DNA from: Ifrita kowaldi
Taxonomy: Eukaryota > Chordata > Aves > Passeriformes > Cinclosomatidae
NCBI GenBank assembly: GCA_013398055.1
Contig: VZRS01012571.1
Span: forward strand, 86,101-150,100
Reading direction: 5' to 3'
DNA length: 64,000 bases
The position numbers and the translations under genes were made by a program. Below are positions 55,601 to 61,600 of this stretch, piece by piece. Each line of letters begins with the position of its first letter. Position 1 is the first letter of the stretch. The notes beneath the pieces are model-generated. The model did no database searches. It was not told the DNA's origin and was given only the letters and a program-made list of their open reading frames with translations.

Positions 55601-58600
55601 TGTTTTAAAGTGCATTAACAAACCACAGATATTGCTCAAAGCAGGTGAAAATTATGTCAAGTGATGTCAAGCAAAAAGAAAAAAAATCAAACTATCTTTT
55701 TATACCCTCCACTGTTCCTTGGCTTGCAAGGTAAGGAGAAATAGATTTCAGCTTTGGTTTCTGAGAAACCAAGATTAAACCAGAAAACTGCCTTCGGAAA
55801 CAGAGATGAACTTTTTTTTAAAAAGCAGTGTCAGTACAGAACTGTGTAAATAAAGCCCATATTACATTCAGCTCTTTTACATAACTATTTGCATTCATTA
55901 CAAGGTTATTCCACTTTAAAATCAGGGTGACTTAGTTGAGTTAGTGTAGTATACAGACAGTTAATCTTTTAGTGAACTAAGCCTATAGAGCAGAAAATTA
56001 AGCAGAGTAATTGAGAAGCCTAATAATTATCTCATCATTTACATAAATGACTGACCACCTTGCTGAAATATTTGTCATTGCCACTATTAGTAAAAAAATT
56101 GAAATGTTTTGGCTAAATTTTAAAATACAGTTTTTCTTATTTAAGTATTGTGAAATGATAGAAAATAGGACGGAATCACTGTTTACCCATCACTGGCCTC
56201 ATGGTTTTCAGGAAAGGAAAAGATGTGGGCTCCAGAACTGGTCTCGGGAGAGCTAAGATTAGAGACAGAAACTATCTTGAGATGTTATGGCAGTCTCTCT
56301 ATGCATATGAAAGGTTTACTTTAATTACACCCAAATAAGTCAATATTTAAATAGTGGTTTCTCACATATACTCTTTCTACCAAATAAATCCTATATCAAT
56401 TTATAGTCACTTGATATTATCACAAACCCCCAGCCACTAGCAAAACACTGCTCCTATTGCACAATAATGGCAGTCATGATGCTCCAGAGCTGCCTTTTAA
56501 CTGCAGTAAATGACACATTCCAAAATCCTTTTCCAGGCATCAAATATTTTCCAACTACAAATTGAAAACTAGTCAACGAATATATACCCAGAACTTCTGC
56601 TTCCATCAAAGATACTGTCCACCTTATATTTAATCTCAAAACCAATTAACTAGCTCTGATTATTATATACTTCACCACACTTAAAAATATGAACTTTGGG
56701 TCTAAACTAATCTATGCCTGGAAAAAAAAAAGGGAAATAATAGGTTCTCTGCTGAAAAATGCATAAAGGTGAACTTAATAAAGAGTTCCATCAAGATTTG
56801 GGCAAACTGGTAGAAGAAAATGAACTTGTGCTTTCTTAACCAAAATCTGTAAGACTCTCTAATAGAATAGCTTGATCAATTTACAAGTTTTCATTCTGAA
56901 GAGGTATGAAGTACTTTGAACAGACAGAATCTCATATCCACACTGGAAGACAAGGATAAGCTACAAGAAGAGTCACATTTACTGTCCACTAATTAGTGAA
57001 CAGATATGCAAATGACAACAGTGAATGCAAAGATCACAACAAAAATCCCCTCTCTTGTCTAGGAAAGTATTACTGACAAAAAAAAGTTTCTCACAAAAGG
57101 ATAGAGCAAATTCAAACAGTTTATCTCAGAAAATGGAATCAAAGTTTGGGAACTGTCACCACACTTGCAAGAACACATTACAGGAAAAGTAGAAGGGCAT
57201 GAATTTGATGGACCAACAAAGAGAACATTTCAAACATGGAGTTCTTGTTCTGAAAGAATTCCATTAGACTCCTCCAGTAATAGCAAATAAAATCCTTCAA
57301 AAATGCATCAAAAGTTTGTGGGCTAGATTTACAGGAGGTGACTTGAAAGAGTTTCAGAAATTTTTCCCTTTTCATCGTACACACTTCTCTGTGGCACAGG
57401 ACTATGTACTGTCCTCTCCATCTTCATTTTGTTTGCTGAAAAATGGGAATAATAAGTTTCAAAAATATATTTTTTGAATGTCTGAGCCTTTACTACCACT
57501 GGTTTAAAGAAGTGTTCAATGTAGCTGTTAAGATGGCAAATATAAAAGGAAGTACCTACTTAGTGCACAGGGGGATACTATAGAGCATTTACAAATATCT
57601 ACAGAGATCTGTAGTAGAAGGCATGATTCAGAGTATACCAAGGGAAGAAAAGGAGAGTTTCTCTGTTCAGCATTGAATTTGTCCTATAGAAGAAGAAAAA
57701 TATGAAAGAAATTGGCTTGATCATTTAGGAAACATTCAGAAAGCTGACAAACCTTTACCTCCCTAAATAAACAATTTTTTTTTCTAGATATACCTAGACT
57801 ATCAAGTCTGAAGCTGTTTAAAAAAATCCCAAACCCTGGACTTGGGTTTGCAATGCTCACTGTGCTACCTTTCATCTCCACTTTTCTTAATGAGAAATCT
57901 GTTTGAATATGCTATGCAACTTAAGGATTTACAACTTGAACAACCATTAAGCTGTTTTAAAACCACAACTGAACATGAACAATAAATAGAAGATAAATCC
58001 ACAAAGATAATTTCCTGCACACATCTTTCTCTGACCCCAACGTTGTAACTGACCAGGATGATATCTTAAATACCAATAACCACAGAAATGCACTTTAGTA
58101 ACAAAAAAGTAAATAGAAAATAAAAAAGGGTATGACTTGAAGTAATACAGTAGCTGTCTGTATCAGGATGCACTGCATATAGTAGAGAAGTTAAAGTTTG
58201 GTTACAAGCCCCACAGTATGTCATAGTAAAATTCTACTACATTAAGTAGTACATAACTGGTCAGTAGCAATCATGGGTAATACTACCAATTAGTACTGTA
58301 GAAGCGAACTCCAGATTTGGAAAGAAAATCATAATCCAGTATTCTAAACATCATATATATTGCCTTAAACAAAAGTAGTACCCAATGCAGATTTTTTTTA
58401 TCTTGCAATTGTTCTTATCCCCAAAGTAGAGGAAATCAAACCAACATTTCACCAAAAGCACACTGGGAACCCTTTTGATAATCCAAGAACACTCAGTTTG
58501 CAAGAAATGCCAATAGCAGACTGAGGTGATGGTATTTCCGTGACTCCAGATACTTTAGACTTTAGAATTGTGAAACTGTCTGTGTTTCATTAAGAGCTGC

Positions 58601-61600
58601 ACAGAAAATCCGGATTTAAAGTGCTGAGGAATCTGACTGTTGCTGGGATAGCAAACACACAAAGCTGTGTTGTTCAGGATGATGTCACTGCAAACACAAG
58701 CAAGATACTGCACGCTTCAAAGTCTTTTCTGTATTGTGTGCATAAGGAGAAAGACATGAGGCCCAATATTGTGACAAGAAGATCCTGTATCTGATGCTAG
58801 ACAGAACTCCTAAGAATCGTCGTCTTCTACACTTTCTGGAGTTTAAATTACACCAACAGAAAGAAGAAATTCATACAAGTTGGTGCAAAAGATCAGTCTT
58901 TTTTCACTTTGTACCAAGAATGCTTTCCAGGTGCTGATCAAGCAGTGACTGATACAAAGCTGATCTTTAACAGGCTTCCCATTTAGACTTGGAAGAAAAT
59001 GTGTTCACAGCAGAAGAAAGGCAGCAAGTGGCAACGCGATGAAAACTAAACCTCAACTACTTTTTGAAAAAAGGGAGTTTTGGCAACAACTTGAAATAGG
59101 CTTTGGATGAAATCGTCATTACTGAATGGAAATTAAATATTTCTTCTTGCAGGGACACTAAATGAAATAGAACCTTGAGCATTGATAAAACTGCATTTGT
59201 TCAGTGTCTCATTTTGTAAGGCATTGGTAAGTTAGCTTACTTTATGAATTGAGGAAGTAGAAGAAGCCTAAAGCAAAAATATTGACAAGGAAGAATAGGA
59301 AAACTATATAGATTATTATATATTATTAGGTGTAATTAATTTAAATGTCAATAAAATACCATCATTCCACCAGTTTAATTTCACTGGGGTCTGGTATAAT
59401 AGGTTTTAAGGGTGTTTGAAAGCATCAGACCTACCATAGAAGTGTCTGGTCAAGATCAGTTTGTTGTAAATGTTTTCTTTAATTACAATGTTGTGCCATT
59501 TACTTTAAAAGTTGTACTCAGGCAATATAGCAATGCATGTGATATTGCACATTTTTGTTTCTATTAGTCTCATGCCTATGCAGTCTCCCTTTCTCGCAGC
59601 AACATGTCTAACTTAAATCACCGCTTTAAATATATTCAAATTAAAGTACTTAAGGGTCTATTCTCCACCATTTGGAATGCTATACGTTCATTGCTATTGT
59701 TCCTGCTATTTCTAGCAGGACTTACTCAACAGTTTCCACCCTTAGAATAGTTTCATTCAGGGATTTAAATAAAACTTATATTAGCTTTCACTTTACCCCT
59801 CTGCAGTATTGCAACTTAAAAAGAGAACTCTACTTTATGCAATAAGACATGCCTATTAACATCAAACACAGCAATACAGACTTGTAAATATACCAGGAAT
59901 GTAGGCCAAAATTAGAAGACAATATTTACTACTTCATGCAAAATTTCCTAAATTATTCTGGTATTTGAGAGAGCAACTTACAACAGTTCTGAAGTTATTT
60001 TGAATCATATTGAACTTAGCTAACAGTATACCAAAGTTTTGACTAATCTCTGTGGCAATTTCTATTTAAAATCACTTTTTCAAGTATTACCAGGTACAGT
60101 TGACGGCATTTCTTGGATGCTAGATGTTTCAGATCTTGAAGTAATGTGCTGATTTTCATCAAAAGCTGAAAGAAAATCTGGAGTTAAAATTAGAACTGGC
60201 TTCAGATCCACACTATTTGGCCAGCAGCTGTTGGGCAGCTCAAGACAACATTGATGTGAGATCAAGCAAGGTGACAGCAGCTGTAAAGATCAGCTGAGAA
60301 ATTAGGTGTTACACGAACACTGAAGCTGGTGTGAAATGAAGGAAGGTCAATTCCAGTAGCTCATGTGAAGCAATCTTCTTCTTACTGGCCTCTTTTTTAA
60401 AGTACTTATTCTTTGAAAGAGAACTGCAGCTACCAGAAGAAAGCAGGAGGCAACATAAGCTAGCAGAGGTCTTTTTGTGGATTGTTATTCAGTCAGTGTG
60501 GGGAATTATTTTCCAGCTTAGATTGCACAGAAATGGTTGACTTGAGCAGGGATGGGGGTGGAGCATGGGGAGAAAGCCTAGCATCAAGCAGTCTTCAAAG
60601 CAATGTGTCTGAATGAACCTTGGCACCCTCCACAGCTGCTGGAAGGGATGGCAAGGGATGGAAAAGCTAATGGAATTATATGCTATTTACCCATCACACT
60701 CCCTCTGGTTTCCACGAAGGGATGAGAAGTGATTTTCTGGCCTGATCCCTGGGTAGCTAAGATCAAATACGAAAATAGTCTTGAAACCATAAGTGAAATC
60801 AGCCTTTAGATGAGGTGATCTTCAGTCCTTAGCAGGTCCAAGGGGTATAAATTTATTTTAGATTTCTTGTATGCACACTTCTAATTGATATTTGTGGTAG
60901 CCTACTCTATTTTTGTCTCATGGGGTAATTTTTTTTTTTTTTGGATACATAACATCTAATTTTAGGCATTATCTAGAAGGCCAACTGTCTGCATCTGATT
61001 TTATAATTTTATCCAACAGCAACAGCTGACAGCAAAACCCTTCTCCTCTACACTTTGGTTTGGATGTGCCAGATAAGTCTTTTAGATAAGGAGTTGCAAA
61101 TGCCCAATATTACTTTGATACAGCATGCACACAATTTTCACACAGCTGGTATCAAAACTTTTTCCTACAAATTCATATTTTGGCCAAGAATCAGATTTTC
61201 CCTGCAACTGCCACAAAGCTACTTTGATAGAAACAGGATTATTGAGACAGACCATCCTTTGCCAGAAAATGGTTTAAAATAGTTTTATGTTTTTCTGACA
61301 ACACATTAACGAAAACACAAATGCAAAAAAAAAAAAAAAATTGGATTCTATCAGCCTCTAAGACCATTATTTCCATTAGAGAAATTATGCAGCCTAGAGC
61401 ATGAAAGAAATATTTCTGTGAGTGGTATTATATGAAAAAATGAAGAGTAGGTGCTCTTAATATTAAGAACACTCATGATCTAAGAAAGTGTAAGGTCAAG
61501 TAACATGTAATCTAAGTAGCCTGATTCTTTAAATCAAGGGAGAAGGCTGTGGTAACTTGGGGAGAACAATGCTGCAGACAACAGCAAAGCCATGCCTAGT

